64,000 nucleotides of DNA from Flaveria trinervia. Lineage: Eukaryota > Streptophyta > Magnoliopsida > Asterales > Asteraceae. Numbering within the stretch: the first letter of the stretch is position 1; each line of letters starts with the position of its first letter. The position numbers were made by a program, and so were the translations under genes. The stretch lies in contig CM046452.1 of NCBI GenBank assembly GCA_025506515.1, forward strand, positions 68,918,665 through 68,982,664, given 5' to 3'. This document shows positions 45,499 to 56,046 of this stretch, in pieces. Below the pieces are notes generated by a model, which ran no database searches, was not told the origin of the DNA, and worked only from the letters and a program-made list of their open reading frames with translations.

Positions 45499-46159
45499 GG
45501 AAATTGTAAAAAGATGTGATGGCATTCCTCCACATATGTTGGATATAAATGCTTAATTTTTTAAGATTGTGATGCATGCAGGCTCCTATACGTGGAGCCT
45601 CTCTAATGTACATCTGTTATCGTCCCGTTGATGCGTGGCGAGTAACCGTTTCTTGTGGTTAGAATAATCAGGTACATGGGGTCCCTTAATGTGTCTTGGA
45701 AAGGTACTACATATGGAGTATCCATGTGAAAGCTATTCACTTTGAAAGATAGGTATATCATCTAATGTGTATTCATTAGATCCGTTCTTTTTATTGTTTT
45801 TCTATGAGAAAAGATAATGATAATATTATTACTTTTTAAACCTGATCCACACAAAATAATATGTGCACAAGAGTCATACCATCTTTTGCTTGTAACATAA
45901 AGAAACGAGATCTCACACTCGTTAAATCCCTTAATAATAATAAATAAACAAACATAGATGACAAATTTTGTAGCCATATTTGCTCCGGAATATTTTCTCT
46001 TACAGACAAATAAATATTAAGGCAGGTGACCTAAGTAATATTAATTATATAAAACTCAATTTTGGCTAATACATATACAAGATGTATATGTCCGACGAAC
46101 AAACAGGGACGGGCCTAGGGGGCTGCAGGGGCAACCGCCCAAGGCATAGTCTTGAACTT
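45499..46159. other. Upstream intergenic DNA
   Basis: This is the likely promoter-proximal region of the DUF241 gene, followed by AT-rich DNA. A GC-rich block at 46108-46140 (GGGACGGGCCTAGG, then GGGGCAACCGCCC) resembles transposon end sequences, but no partner end is seen. No gene is supported. Confidence 0.5.
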
Positions 46160-46583
46160 TTTTATATTATATTATATTATATTATATTATGTTATACTAT
46201 ATTATACTATACTATACTGTATTGTACTGTACTGTACTGTACTGTACTGTAATGTACTGTACAGTACTGTAATGTACTGTACTGTACTGTACTGTACTGT
46301 ACTGTACTGTACTGTACTGTACTGTACTTTACTGTACTGTACTGTACTTTACTTTACTGTACTGTACTGTATTGTACTTTACTGTACTGTATCTGTACTG
46401 TACTGTACTGCACTGCACTGCACTGCACTGCACTGCACTGCACTGCACTGCACTGCACTGCACTGCACTGCACTGCACTGCACTGCACGGCACTGCACTG
46501 CACTGCACGGCACTGCACGGCACTGCACTGCACTGCACTGCACTGCACTATACTAGACTAGACTAGACTATACTATACTATAC
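46160..46583. repeat. Compound pentanucleotide microsatellite
   Basis: There are about 420 bp of 5-bp units in ordered blocks: TTATA (46163-46190), CTATA (46195-46215), ACTGT with some ACTTT (46217-46408), CACTG with some CACGG (46409-46549), then GACTA and CTATA (46550-46583). Neighbouring blocks differ by one base change per unit. Long reading frames on both strands here are an artefact of the repeat. A gypsy LTR starts at the right edge. Confidence 0.95.
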
Positions 46584-49262
46584 TGTCACATCCCGGCGGA
46601 AGCGTGAAATACATAGGGAGTGACTTGATTGTTCAGAACTCATTGATTTATATTATTAAACAGATAACACATAAACATACACGATTCATAGCATAATATT
46701 AAGGTTAGGATTACATTAAATCATAATAGACAAATTTGAAATAACATAATCCTATTACATCATAAAGATTTAACGGCTACATCTTCAGAGACGATGGAAA
46801 TGAGCATCCACCGATACACTGAAGTCATACAGGTTAATTGTCAGATTTACACAAACTTTTCCCATTATCTCTCCCCAGCTGTTAAACACATCAAAAGAGA
46901 ACATTAAGCTGTTACTCATGATGGATTTCTGAAAAAACATACTCAAAATAGTCAACATAAAGTTGGTGAGTTCACAGGTTTATTATAAACAAAATAGTAT
47001 TGATGCATTAGATACAATTAAACTTACTTAATAATCAGATCAATCATACTGTTATAACATAATTCATAAATCAGATAATATAGCATCACAACACTCATCC
47101 TGTTGGTGTAGGAAATATTTTCCTGGTAGCGCTACCAATATTATCTAACGGTTCCACATCCGAACTAATGGTTGTGACATATATAACAGTAAATTTCAAA
47201 ATTCTCAATAATGCATCAACTCATAAAAACAGTATATTTTTCCCCCAAAAATCATAAAAATTAAAAATGGGGTTATGAATCTCACCTTTACTCCAAGAAA
47301 TCACCTATAAACAAAATATTTATAGTTTAGAAAACATAACTATTTTCTTCAAAATTTTCAGTACCTCAATTATTATCGAACTGTTACAATGAATAGGTAA
47401 TGAAATACAACACAATATACTCAGATTTCGTATTTTAATATTTATACTTATTTTCTAAAATTTTCATGATATTTCAATAAATTATTAAAAATAGCTTCTG
47501 ATTTCTAAAAATTCCCAAATCTAATCAAAATGTTTGGCACAATGTTTGTAACTCTTAAAAATTTCCCAAAGTCTTATATCATAGCAGAGTCAATTATCAT
47601 GATATTCATCCTTTTACTAATATTTAGTAAAAATATCAGATTACGTCCACAAATTCCTATTTTCGCACAAAATGTTCTCTAAGTTTTTCATATTTTTGGA
47701 AATTTTCTCATAATTATTTCATAGTTTAAGTATTTTTCCCGATTTTTATTTGGTAGAATATTTAAAATTCATAACTTAAACATATCTTTGAGTTAGGTCA
47801 CGAAACTTTTTCAGTAAGTTCTATAGACTGTAATAGTCAATATATAATTTTTCCACACATTTTTAAGGTCGATTCTTCCAGCATGATTTTTCATTTTAAA
47901 TACTTAAATAATTATATAAATTAATTTACTTATAGGAATGGCACCAAAATTTACTGAATTATATTTCTCAATATTCTAAATATATTTTCAATGTTTGTTC
48001 CCATAATCATAGTTGTTAATATGCAGAACCGATTTTAACAAACTATAACTAGGTTTCTAACCCTTTGTTGATAATTTCTTGTTATAAATTTGATTTTTAA
48101 TGTTTGTTTTACTTATTTCAGATTCTTAAAATATTTCTTATTGTCTGAAAAATAAGTTTGATTTTTATATGTTTTTATAAAAACCTTGAATGTTTAATCA
48201 AAAGGGTTAATCACATGTGTTCATTTTAACACATGTTTAACTTTTGTAACCTTAATCAAGTAGGGTTTTAGAGCTTAAAACCTTGATTTTTGACAGAAAA
48301 GAGTAATAGAAGATGGTGAGGATGGCCTATGAATCTGCTTGGTTTTGGTGTTCTTGATAATCTTCGGGAGGTGATGTTTACACGAGGCTTGGACGTTGCT
48401 GCTATTCAACCGAGAGATAGGTAGGAGATGAGGATAACAATGGTTTGTTATGGTGTTGAGGTGATGTCCGAGAGTGAGTGACTAAAGGATGACCGAATGG
48501 AGGTGATGTATAGTGTTCGGGAAGTGAGAAGTATGGATGAGGTTGTGGTGTTCGATGGTGGTGTTTGAGAGGTTATGGAGTGTTTGAGAGTTTGTGGAAT
48601 GTTTGTTGGCTCATGCAAAATCCGATGGAGGTCTCGGCTGGATTAAATGGAGAGATCTACATCATTACACTAGAATTCTAGGCTAGAAAGGTGGCAAGGT
48701 TTTAGCATGGTGAGTGTATCTTATGGCTAGGTGTCGAGTGGAGGGGTGTGTGAGTCACCACACAATCATTGCAAGACTAACTAATGGTTTTAGTTTGTTT
48801 AATCGGTGATTAAGGGTGCTAATGATCCGGTCTTGATTTTAAATGGTACTTTTGTTTAAGGTTTAGGTGTAAGGGATTGGTTTAGGTTTGTTTGATGTCA
48901 AGTTCTTTTGATATTAACTTGTTTTTATGGTGTTTTGGTTGGGTTGTATTTAGTGTGTTTGATGTTGTATTGTTGATGTATTTTGATTATATGTAATTCT
49001 ATCTCAATGGATTATGTTTTAGAGTACATGCACACGTAATTTTTTTTATGCATGCATGCAAGCACGCAATGAGTAACACACATATTCACATAAACATATA
49101 ATATACATGCGTATTTTAATAAAGATAGCACATGCATAAACAAAATGAAAACATGCATACGTACATCACACATATATGAGTTAACCAATTGTAGTGTAAT
49201 GATATGATGGTTTATTTAAAATATATTAACGTACAAAATCCTATATTTTTAGGGTTGTCACA
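46584..49262 (-). repeat. Gypsy-3 3' LTR
   Basis: The plus-strand edges are TGTCACATCCCGG and GGTTGTCACA. On the minus strand it begins TGTGACAACCC after the purine tract GAGGGGAGAA (49263-49272). It is 2679 bp long and AT-rich, with no ORF of note. It borders the pentanucleotide repeat directly. Confidence 0.88.
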
Positions 49263-49347
49263 TTCTCCCCTCGTAAAAATAATTTCGTCCCAAAATTTAC
49301 TTGGATAGTAATACTTAAGTTTGAGAAGAACTTATCTGACCATCGAC

Positions 49348-50911
49348 TTAAAATAAATGGGGGTACTTTCTTCTGATTTCATCTTCTCTTTCCCATGTAT
49401 ATTCTGGTCCTCTCTTAGCATTCCACTTAACTTTCACTATGGGAATTTTGCTTCTTCTTAGCTTTTTAACTTCTTTGTCTAATATAGCCATTGGTTCTTC
49501 TGTAAAATGAAGCTTATTGTCTACCTTTATTTCTTGAACTGGTACTTTTAATGTTTCATCTGTTAAACATTTCTTCAGATTGGACACATGGAATGTGTTG
49601 TGTACTTCACTTATTCTTGGGGTAAATCTAGCTTATATGCACAGGACCAATTTTGTCAATAACTTCAAATGGTCCAACATATCTTGGGTTTAACTTATTT
49701 CTCTTTTCAAATCGAAAGATTCCTTTGGTGGGTGATATTTTTAGATAGACTTTGTCTCCAATTCGAAACCCTAATGGCCTTCTTCTTTTATCAGCATAGC
49801 TTTTCTGTCGATCCCGTGCTGCCTTTAGTCTATTTTTGATTTCCTTGATTTTGTCAGATGTTTCTTGAATTAGGTCAGGGCCTATAAGTTGTCTATCTCC
49901 TATTTCATTCCAACATAGTGGTGATCTGCATTTTCTTCCATACAAGGCTTCAAATGGGGTGGTCCCAATGCTGGAGTGATAGCTATTATTATAAGAAAAC
50001 TCTATCAAAGGTAGATGTATATCCCAGTTGCTGCCAAAGTCCAATGTACAGGCACGTAACATATCTTCTAATGTTTGAATTGTCCTTTCACTTTGTCCAT
50101 CTGTTTGTGGATGGAAGGCTGTACTAAGGTTTATTTGGGTTCCTAGAGCTTTTTGTAGGGTTTGCCAAAACCTTGATATGAATCTACTGTCTCTGTCGGA
50201 TATAATTGAGATGGGTATCCCATGTCTGGATACTATTTCTCGTATATAAATTCTTGCTAATTTTTCTATTTTATAATCTTCTCTGATTGGCAAGAAATGT
50301 GCGGATTTGGTTAATCTATCTATTATAACCCAGATTGTGTCATATCCGCTTGAGGTCCTTGGTAACTTGGTTACAAAATCCATGGTGATCTGATCCCATT
50401 TCCATTCTGGAATCTCGGGTTGTTGCAGATATCCTAAAGGTTTTTGATGTTCTACTTTAACCCTTGAGCATGTATTGCATCTTTCTACAAATTCTCCGAC
50501 TGATCTCTTCATACCAGGCCACCGGTAATGGCTTTTCAAATCTTTATACATTTTGTTATTTCCTGAATGTACTGAATATTTTGACTTATGTGCTTCTCGT
50601 AATATGATTCCTCTAAGTATAGCATCATCAGGTATCCAGGTCCTTCCTTTAAACTTTAGAATTCCATTTGTATATTCCTGCAAATCTCTCACTTGTCCTT
50701 TTATTTCTAATTTACCTTTTTGTTGGGCTTCCCATATTTGTCTTAACAGGTCTGATTGCAGTTCCATTCTCATGGCCCGTACTCGTAATGGTTTAACTTT
50801 ATCCTTTCTACTTAAAGCATCTGCAACTACATTTGCTTTACCCGGATGGTATTTGATTTCACAATCATAATCACTCAATAATTCTATCCATCTCCTTTGT
50901 CTCATGTTTAG
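49348..50911 (-). pseudogene. Gypsy-3 RNase H end, integrase and chromodomain
   Basis: The minus-strand frame is open from the Gypsy-4 junction to 49628. It holds the RNase H end (LNMRQRRWIELLSDYD, YHPGKANVVADALSRK) and the integrase zinc domain (EAHKSKYSVH, then CNTCSRVK). The DDE core is complete: MDFVTKLP and WVIIDRLTKSAHFLP, then IISDRDSRF, and HPQTDGQSERTIQTLEDMLR. A GPY/F-type end (NPRYVGPFEVIDKIGP) follows. A single-base shift near 49620 separates it from the chromodomain end at 49348-49587 (ILDKEVKKLRRSKI, VKWNAKRGPEYTWERED). This is the best-preserved integrase in the window, with all catalytic residues present. Confidence 0.9.
50907..50911 (+). repeat. Gypsy-4 left target-site copy
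   Basis: TTTAG lies next to the 5' LTR and TGTAG (62275-62279) follows the 3' LTR; four of five bases match. Removing Gypsy-4 restores the order of RNase H motifs in Gypsy-3 (HIFDQK before NMRQRRW), which supports this boundary. Confidence 0.75.
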
Positions 50912-53577
50912 TGTGACATCCGGTAAATTTCCGTTACCAAACTCCGTTAGTTCCGTTACGTGTCGTGAGCACACACTAGTTGTCGTTTAACGTTGATGAC
51001 CTAATAATAATGGGTAATGTTAATTTGGTGTGAATCTAAGTGATTATGTGAGTATTGGGTTATGTCTATGTGTTTACACATTTTTAAAAGGTTAATTAGA
51101 AAATTAATCGCGTAACGCGGAAACATGCCTATTTATTCGTATGTCTGTGTTTTTATAAAGATAAGATATATAATGATTTTCATAAGTTTATATCTTTATA
51201 TTATGAAGTTAAAAACACTTTACAAAGAATTTAAAGCTTAGTTTTTATAAAATACAAATTACAAGGGTTAAAAGGGTAAATGTGTAAATTAAACTAAACA
51301 AAACAAACCCAAACCCTAATCTACCCACCCTTCGGCCGCAAACACTCCCCAAACACCCATCCCTTTGCGAATTCAATCAAGAAGAAGTTAGAAAGCACCA
51401 ATTTGATTCGATTTCAAGGATTACAACACATAGGAAGCATCAATTTCAAGCAATTACACGTTTAAAGGTTAGGTTTTTCAAGTTTTTGTGAGTTGTTCAT
51501 GGTGGCCGAATCTTGGTTGCGAAATTGACCTTCATGAGGTCGAATTTGATGTTGTTTGGTGATGTTAGTATGTTAGTTAGATTGTATATATGTTAGTTAA
51601 CGTTGATTATGCATGAATTTTATGTTTTTAGTGGATTGATCATGAACTTTGGATATGAAGCAAACCCTAATTCGAAAATGCTATGATTATGCATGATGGA
51701 TGATTGTTTGATGATTAATAGGTTGTATGAATGTTAGAATACATTGATTATGCAAGAAAGTTGGGATTTTGATGCATTATTCATAGGTTACTAAGAATAG
51801 TAACTTTATTTTGCATGTAATGTTGAATTATGGATGGTATGCTGTTATGGATGAATCATGATGATGATTAGATGCTAGATTGTTGTTATGAATGCTAGAA
51901 TCTTTAATTTGATGTTGTTGTTCATAGCTTGCCAAAAGTAGAAACTTTTGTTTATGAAGATGTTAGATTATGGTGATTAGGTGATGTTGATCATGTCTAG
52001 ATATTGTATGGAGCTTGAGATAGTATAAATATGTTGAATGCATGAATACATTGGATGGTTGATGGATGTTGGGATGTACTTCCCAAAAGGGAAACTTTAT
52101 TTGCCTAAAGTCTGAAAAATAATAGCTTGAACATGTTGGGATGTTAGGAACATGTTAGTATGATCATGGATAGATTCTAATATGGTAGAACATGGTAATT
52201 TGGTTGTATGTAATGCCGGGGTAATCATGAATGATATTTGGACATTTATGATCATGTATGATTTGGATGTTGTTTAGTAGTAGGACATCATGTTTGAGAC
52301 TGGTAATTGATTGTTGGAATGTTGTTGAATGCAATGCATATGGTTAATGAATATGGTTATGATCATCATACACGCGTGCGAATCTGAGGCCCCTACTTAG
52401 TAGGATTGGCAGGGTTTAGGATGTGAAGTCGTGAGTGGCTTCACATGGCATGTAGTGAGTGGTTTGATCTCTGTGTGACATGTTAGTTGTGTATAACTAG
52501 TGGTTATGTTAATGTTCTAGATTCGCATGACTTGTATGATACTTGGTTGAATGATGATCTAAGTGCTACACCTGGATGATATAGCATACATATAATCTAT
52601 TTTAATGTTAACAATACATAAGAGATGTGTATGATTACTTGAATGGTTTACAACACATAAAGTCACCAACGGGTCAAATGGGTCAACTAGGTCAAACATT
52701 GTCTGTTTTGTTTGAAATCTTGAGTCCTTGGTTGTAGTGTACTTAGGTAACCTCTGAAGGTTGTCTGTCTATTTTGTTTGACAAGTCAAACTCTGTGTAT
52801 CTAAATGCATATCAGGTGAGTTCATGCCCTATTTTTTTATTTACTCTCTTTGGGGGAGATAGCATACTGGTAAATCACGAACGCTTTATGTATTTAAGTT
52901 GTGTACAATATTATATAGTGTTGATATCATGGAAAGTCCTCACACTTTCGAATTGTTAATATTGATTAGCGGGGAAATTTGGGTAGTACTACTGGGTCTG
53001 ACGAGCCCCACCTGTGTGACTCGAGGTCAACCGGGTGCAAGTTGTCCTAATGAACATTGTCACGACCTGTTAAGTCGTGGCAGGAGGCAACAACGTAACA
53101 CAGTCAGCTTCAATTGCGAAATCACTATGAAATAATATTTATTGTTAATGGACTAGCTATCTGTTACAATACGCTACTTGTACATCTCTATTATTAAACT
53201 GTTTATATTTGAATATCACTTGAACTCACCAACCATTGTGTTGACATTTTTAGTATGCTATTCTTAGGTCCTTAGCTTGCTTGCCATAGAAGCACTGCAT
53301 GGTCCACTGCATTCTATGACACGGTCTTCAAGACAATTTTACCATTTTAATAGTTATTGATTTCTCTTTTGGGATTGGCAAGTGTTTTGCCATAAATATA
53401 CTTTTATTACTTTGGGTTATTTTCAAAACGATTCCGCACTCTTTAATTTATTGACTTTGGATTAATTTCACTTAAATTATGGCATATAGAGTCGTTCTGA
53501 GTAACTATTGACTGTGATCCTGGTTTGTTCACACGCCTCGCGGTAAAACTCCGCAAGTGGATTTTGAGGGTGTGACA
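50912..53577 (+). repeat. Gypsy-4 5' LTR
   Basis: It runs from TGTGACATCCGG to GGGTGTGACA (2666 bp). Near its end are two hairpins: CACGAC/GTCGTG (about 53061-53079) and GCGG/CCGC (about 53540-53554). It lacks 50 bp present in the 3' LTR (61396-61445). Confidence 0.93.
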
Positions 53578-53580
53578 GAT

Positions 53581-53593
53581 TGGTATCAGAGCC
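53581..53593 (+). other. Gypsy-4 primer-binding site
   Basis: TGGTATCAGAGCC lies three bases after the 5' LTR end, a perfect initiator tRNA-Met primer site. Confidence 0.9.
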
Positions 53594-53716
53594 ATTGGTT
53601 ATAGGGAACTAGGTTGCATACACACTAGACTATAACCGCACACAGTTAAATAGTTACATGTGCCTTATTCTCATCTACTGTATACTCATTGGCATACACG
53701 TCACACTCTCTGCAGC

Positions 53717-54406
53717 ATGGCATTGTCTTCGAGAGCTCCGGGTAAATGACCCGAATCACCTACACGATTTGAATCCCCACCTCCCGCACCTGTACATGAT
53801 GATGGATTCGATTGGCCCCGACTGGCTTATCCCCGAGAGGAGATTGACTGGAATCAACCATTTGCATTGATGAAGCGTGACCCTCCGCGAGACTGGCGTT
53901 CCTATCCTAGGTTTGTTGACCATATCATGTTTAGGGAGCGCGTACCTGTCCCAAAGCCAAGGACTAGGAACAATGCCAATCAACCCATGCCTTCACTCCC
54001 ACGAACGGCGCAGTCCAACGAGCAACTGATTGCTGCACTGGATACTGAACAACATCGAGTAAGGCGACTCACGGGTGATGTCTGTACACTACAGCAAGAG
54101 GTGTACAACCTGAGACACCAATTGGATGAACTCGAGGAAGAACACGGGAAGACCCTGAACGGTTGTCACCATATGCAAGATGGTCTTATGGCACTCCAAG
54201 GGCGCGTGACTACTCGTGAACAGCGGGACGCCGTAGCCGATAATAGGATTGCCATTTTAGAAGCTCAGCTAGCGGCACTTCAGATTGCTATAGCTCCTGC
54301 TCCTGCAGCAGACCCTGAGGATGAGGAGGATCCCGAGGAGGGACCCGAGGAGGAGGAACCGGAGGAGATGGAGGATGATAGTGATGGGTCTGATGTTGTC
54401 GATTGA
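53717..54406 (+). pseudogene. Gypsy-4 extra ORF upstream of gag (coiled coil, acidic tail)
   Basis: A 229-codon frame starts at the first ATG after the primer site (MALSSRAPGK) and is broken only by a TGA at 53747-53749, a likely CGA-to-TGA change. An N-terminal Pro-rich part leads to a WNQPFALMKRDPPRDWRSYP motif. It is followed by a heptad-rich helix (about codons 95-190; RRLTGDVCTLQQEVYNLRHQ and DNRIAILEAQLAAL) and a very acidic tail (about codons 195-229, dominated by Glu, Asp and Pro). There are no zinc knuckles and no resemblance to retroviral capsid. It precedes gag by 270 bp. I do not recognise the family; a particle or chromatin adaptor is possible, but that is a guess. Confidence 0.7.
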
Positions 54407-54676
54407 CTTCTTTATATGACTTAGACTACGTAGTGTTTTCTTTTGAAACCTATGTGGGAAGGGTTGTTTCCCCACACAAATGACAAACTTCAATTTTGAC
54501 ATTGCTAAATACATTGTGACTCATTTGCAATTTATTTACTTTGGTTATTATTTTTGTTATGAATGTTGTGGTTGTGATGATACGTTATTTCTTTTGTTTA
54601 CTATTTACTACGCTTCAATGAGTTAAATATGTTTGATGTTACTCATTATTGTATTTGTGAATGTAAAGTGAAAAGA
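54407..54676 (+). other. Spacer between extra ORF and gag
   Basis: 270 bp of AT-rich non-coding sequence. It could carry a re-initiation or internal entry signal for gag, but nothing specific is visible. Confidence 0.5.
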
Positions 54677-56046
54677 ATGGAAGCCCGTGGACATGGACGT
54701 GGACGTGGTCGTGGACGCGGACGTGGACGTGGCATCGGACAACAGGGTGGTGGTGCTATTAACATGACTCCCGCAGAATTGGCTGCTCTAATTAATGAGC
54801 ATGTTCAGGCGGCAGTGGCTGCTGCCCACGCGGGTCAGCCAGCAGGTAAACAATGACAGAAAGATAAATCTGATATCCTTTGTAACTGTAGGGGATGTCT
54901 GATTAATGTGTGTTGTGTTAAAACAGGACCACCAGTGTGTACATACAAGTCCTTCATAGACTGTAAACCGCACACCTACAGCGGTACAGAGGGTGTTGTA
55001 GGGCTTGTACGCTGGTTCGAGAAGACTGAGTCCGTTTTCTCCAAATGTAACTGTCCACCAGCGGATCAAGTAAAGTATGCCACCGGGACTTTAGAGGGTG
55101 CTACTTTGTCTTGGTGGAACGCGCAAGTCCAGATGCTTGGACAAGCGATGGCGAATGGACTTCCATGGGATGAGTTCAAAGCGATGATGACCAAGGAGTA
55201 CTGTCCTCGCAGCGAAGTACAGAAATTAGAGATGGAGTTCTGGCAACTGAAAATGCAGGGCTCGGAAATTAAGGCTTACACCACCGAAACCCATGAATTA
55301 GCAACTTTGTGCCCGGGAATGGTGAATGAGGTGCATAAAAGGATAGAGCATTACATACGGGGATTGGTACCTGAAATCCAGAGTATGGTAACTGCTTCCA
55401 ATCCAGCCCAATTCAGCAAGCCATCCAGCTAGCTCACAGGCTAACTGACCAAGCCGTGGAGCAAGGACGTCTACCCAAACGGGGCGTTGTGGCAAGCGTG
55501 CCCGGAAACAAAAGAAAGTGGGATAATGCTAACAACACCAAAGCATCATCATCTTCCAGTGGTCAACCCCAATCTCAACAGCAACAACAGCCGGTTCAGC
55601 AGCAACGGAAGTTTGACAATAGCCGTAACTCCAACCAGACGCCTGCAAATAATCAAGGACCCAGTGGTTATGGTGGGAGACATCCGGAGTGTACTCGGTG
55701 TAATTACCATCATGTGGGAAGGTGTGATAGCTTCAAGTGTCAACGTTGTGGAAAAATTGGACACGCTGTGAAGGATTGTCGTGGTGAACTGATGAGGAGG
55801 CCACAACAACCTCAAGAAACTCCCAAGGGTTGTTTTGAATGTGGGAAAGAAGGGCATTACAAGCGAAACTGCCCACAACTAAGGAGGAACGGAAATGGCA
55901 ACAACAACAACAACAATACCAACAACCATGGTAACAACAACAACAATGGTAATAATAACAACAATGGTGGAAATGGCACTGGAAATGGCGGCAATAAAGA
56001 TGGAGCTAAGGGGAGAGCCTTCGTCATTGGCTCGGTGAGACTCTAA
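54677..56046 (+). pseudogene. Gypsy-4 gag, two exons, one frameshift
   Basis: Exon 1 (54677-54845) opens MEARGHGRGRG with an Arg/Gly repeat, then NMTPAELAALINEHVQAAV. Exon 2 begins at 54927 and continues in frame into CTYKSFIDCKPHTYSGTEG, WFEKTESVFSKC, ATLSWWNAQVQ and EYCPRSEVQKLEMEFW, the usual retrotransposon gag domain. A one-base shift near 55405-55430 precedes the nucleocapsid part (55456-56046). That part has a Gln-rich stretch, CCHC knuckles at 55738-55779 (CQRCGKIGHAVKDC) and 55831-55872 (CFECGKEGHYKRNC), a partial one before them (CTRCNYHH), and an Asn/Gly-rich tail. It would form the particle and bind element RNA. Confidence 0.85.
54846..54926 (+). other. Probable spliceosomal intron in Gypsy-4 gag
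   Basis: 81 bp from GTAAAC to AAAACAG. The donor is CAG|GTAAAC. A branch-site match CTGAT (54899-54903) lies 24 nt before the acceptor. Unspliced, the frame meets TGA within four codons. Splicing joins a Gly codon and keeps the gag frame. Confidence 0.6.

Noticed and set aside
46108..46140. GGGACGGGCCTAGG-type GC-rich block resembling a DNA-transposon end
   Set aside because: No matching inverted end or target duplication is visible. It could be any GC-rich fragment.
46152..46566. Open frames up to 134 codons on both strands
   Set aside because: They come from the stop-free pentanucleotide repeat and encode only the repeat translation in several frames.
52899..53135. 78-codon open frame, repeated at 61597-61827
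   Set aside because: It lies in both Gypsy-4 LTRs and ends differently in each. There is no codon-level conservation to suggest a protein.
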